Source: Dyella sp. M7H15-1 (lineage in GTDB: Bacteria > Pseudomonadota > Gammaproteobacteria > Xanthomonadales > Rhodanobacteraceae). From it: 64,000 nucleotides of DNA. The notes under the pieces are model-generated. The model did not search any database, was not told the DNA's origin, and was given only the letters and a program-made list of their open reading frames with translations. The stretch covers positions 2,232,001-2,296,000 of the forward strand of contig NZ_CP035300.1 of NCBI RefSeq assembly GCF_004114615.1. Direction: 5' to 3'. Position numbers and translations under genes: made by a program. Positions 62,276 to 64,000 of the stretch are shown one piece after another (the first letter of the stretch is position 1; every line of letters begins with the position of its first letter).

Positions 62276-64000
62276 TTACAACACGCCAGCGCCGAGATCA
62301 GCCGCCATCGCGTTACGGCGGAACATGCCGAACAATTCACGTCCCATGCCGCGCTGATGCCTGGATAGGTCCTCGATGGCTGGCGTGCGTGCGGCGAATT
62401 CGCCCGCATCCACCAGCACATCAAGCTGACCGTGCATCGCATCGAGGCGGATGATGTCGCCATCGCGGATCTTCGCGATCGGGCCTCCATCATCCGCTTC
62501 CGGCGTGACATGGATCGCTGCCGGCACGCGGCCACTAGCGCCGGACATGCGTCCGTCGGTCACCAAGGCAATGCGATGGCCGCGATCCTGCAAGACAGCG
62601 AGCGTCGGCGTCAGTTTGTGTAGCTCCGGCATTCCGATCGCACGCGGCCCCTGAAAACGCACCACCGCTATGAAATCCCGATCAAGCTCGCCACGATCGA
62701 AGGCACGCTTGATGTCGTCCTGATCGTGGAACACCACTGCCGGCGCTTCGATCACCAAGCGATCCTCCGGCACCGAGGACACCTTGATCACAGCGCGGCC
62801 GAGATTGCCGTGCACCATGCGCAAACCGCCATCCAGGCGGAACGGTTCATCGATACCGCGCAGCACGCCGCGATTGCCGCTTTGCTTGAGCACCGGCGTC
62901 CAGATGAGATGGCCGGATTCATCCAGCGCCGGCACCTTGCCGTAATCAGCCAGCGTGCCGCCGGTAATCGCACGTGCATCACCGTGCAACAGGCCGGCGC
63001 TGAGCAATTGGTCGATCAGGAAGCCCATGCCACCAGCTTCATGGAACTGGTTCACGTCGGCATAGCCGTTGGGATACACACGTGCCAGCAGGGGCACCAC
63101 GGATGACAATGCATCGAAGTCTTCCCAGCGCAGCGCGATACCTGCCGCCGCCGCAATGGCGACCAGATGCAACAGATGATTGGTAGAGCCGCCGGTAGCA
63201 TGCAGGCCGATCACGCCGTTGACGATAGCGCGCTCATCCATGATGTGGCCAATCGGAAGATGGTCGCCGTGCTTGCCTAGCGAGGCGCTGCGACGCACCG
63301 CTTCGGCGGTGAGCGCATCGCGCAGCGGCGTATCCGGCGCAACGAAACTCGCACCCGGCAGATGCAGGCCCATGATCTCCATCAGCATCTGGTTGGAGTT
63401 GGCCGTGCCGTAGAACGTGCAGGTGCCCGGCGCGTGGTAGGAGCTGGCCTCTGCTTCCAGCAATTGCGCGCGGCTTGCCTTGCCTTCTGCATAGGCCTGG
63501 CGCACTTTCGATTTCTGTTCGTTGGTGATGCCGCTGGGCATGGGCCCGCTGGGCACGAATACGCCCGGCAAATGACCAAAGCTCAGCGCGCCAATCAACA
63601 GGCCCGGCACGATCTTGTCGCAAATGCCCAGGTACAGCGCACCGTCGAACATGTCATGCGACAACGACACGGCCGTCGCCATCGCAATCAGATCGCGCGA
63701 GAACAGCGACAGCTCCATGCCGGAACGCCCCTGCGTCACGCCATCGCACATCGCCGGCACACCACCGGCGACCTGGGCGGTGAAGCCGGCATCGCGCGCT
63801 ATCTCACGGATAAAGGCAGGGTAGCGCTCGTACGGCTGATGCGCCGACAACATGTCGTTGTACGCGGTAACGATGCCGATATTGGGTGTGTGGCCTTCGC
63901 GCAGCGCGGCCTTGTCCTGCACACCGCAGGCAGCAAAGCCATGGGCAAGGTTGCCACAGGATAGACGTGCGCGATGTGTGCCTTCGATGGCGGCACCATC
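62276..64000 (-). CDS. edd: Phosphogluconate dehydratase (cut by window end)
   Basis: The reading frame is open from the stop at 62276 to the window edge, about 575 codons; the family has about 600-610, so only some 30 N-terminal residues are missing. The visible start includes [17 protein letters not shown] with the cluster-binding Cys, then [39 protein letters not shown] (Cys), and [20 protein letters not shown] near the C-terminus. It dehydrates 6-phosphogluconate to KDPG and needs a 4Fe-4S cluster. It forms the edd-eda operon. A start at an internal Val/Met codon around 63922 is not the real one. Confidence 0.96.
   Translation of the reverse strand, partial: DGAAIEGTHRARLSCGNLAHGFAACGVQDKAALREGHTPNIGIVTAYNDMLSAHQPYERYPAFIREIARDAGFTAQVAGGVPAMCDGVTQGRSGMELSLFSRDLIAMATAVSLSHDMFDGALYLGICDKIVPGLLIGALSFGHLPGVFVPSGPMPSGITNEQKSKVRQAYAEGKASRAQLLEAEASSYHAPGTCTFYGTANSNQMLMEIMGLHLPGASFVAPDTPLRDALTAEAVRRSASLGKHGDHLPIGHIMDERAIVNGVIGLHATGGSTNHLLHLVAIAAAAGIALRWEDFDALSSVVPLLARVYPNGYADVNQFHEAGGMGFLIDQLLSAGLLHGDARAITGGTLADYGKVPALDESGHLIWTPVLKQSGNRGVLRGIDEPFRLDGGLRMVHGNLGRAVIKVSSVPEDRLVIEAPAVVFHDQDDIKRAFDRGELDRDFIAVVRFQGPRAIGMPELHKLTPTLAVLQDRGHRIALVTDGRMSGASGRVPAAIHVTPEADDGGPIAKIRDGDIIRLDAMHGQLDVLVDAGEFAARTPAIEDLSRHQRGMGRELFGMFRRNAMAADLGAGVL

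Overview
The window looks like a chromosomal segment of a GC-rich gammaproteobacterium of the Xanthomonadales/Lysobacterales, most likely a Rhodanobacteraceae-type organism (Dyella/Rhodanobacter-like). This is inferred from the gene neighbourhoods (yicC-gmk-rpoZ-spoT, zapA-6S RNA-5-formyl-THF cyclo-ligase, edd-eda), codon usage, and the scattered 'CCCTCTCCC...GGGAGAGGG' interspersed repeats typical of that order. It was not tested by database search.

Core blocks. 1-10,424 (mostly minus strand) carries spoT (cut by the window start), rpoZ, a complete mlaFEDCB lipid-transport operon with a convergent mlaA, gmk, and yicC. A small degraded mobile island (IS5-type remnant, DUF3800 gene, N-terminally shortened tyrosine integrase) sits between gmk and yicC. 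10,498-17,196 is a plus-strand run: rph, rdgB, hemW, a DUF1631 gene, a PilZ gene and pepQ. 17,212-28,361 holds a Tat-exported phospholipase C, pepP, a UPF0149 gene, a ZapB-like small gene, zapA, 6S RNA, fau, an EVE-domain gene, an octapeptide-repeat protein gene flanked by long inverted repeats, rpiA, gltA, rpmE2 and a nucleoside hydrolase. The right end (49,636-64,000) carries gshA, a bufferin-type metallophore RiPP cluster (bufA, bufB, bufC, with a divergent doxX), an AraC regulator, two tandem S53 sedolisin proteases, an IS200-type element, a COG3904 secreted protein, a ferritin-like protein, and eda-edd (edd cut by the window end).

Accessory core, 29,688-49,178. This is an Rhs polymorphic-toxin array read on the minus strand. 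It starts with one full-length exported Rhs protein (1774 aa) ending in a Tlde1-like (DUF2778) peptidoglycan-targeting domain, followed by a membrane-anchored Sel1-repeat candidate immunity gene. Downstream lie at least three displaced partial rhs modules: one with a DUF6968-like candidate immunity gene, one with a toxin tip plus a DUF4279 candidate immunity gene, and one reduced to a 250-bp stub. The older modules are broken by an IS21-family element with a clear 8-bp target duplication, by three near-identical 845-bp IS5-family copies each flanked by TA, and by IS66 elements nested inside one another. The insertion seams let the ancestral genes be reassembled, including the original last residues of a toxin tip.

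Most notable items: the layered rhs cassette array with a shared 13-bp motif at the module boundaries; the Tlde1-like tip paired with a Sel1 candidate immunity protein; the bufferin cluster; MlaD with two MCE domains; the inverted-repeat-flanked octapeptide beta-solenoid gene; the tandem sedolisins; and a 13-C homopolymer just upstream of gshA.
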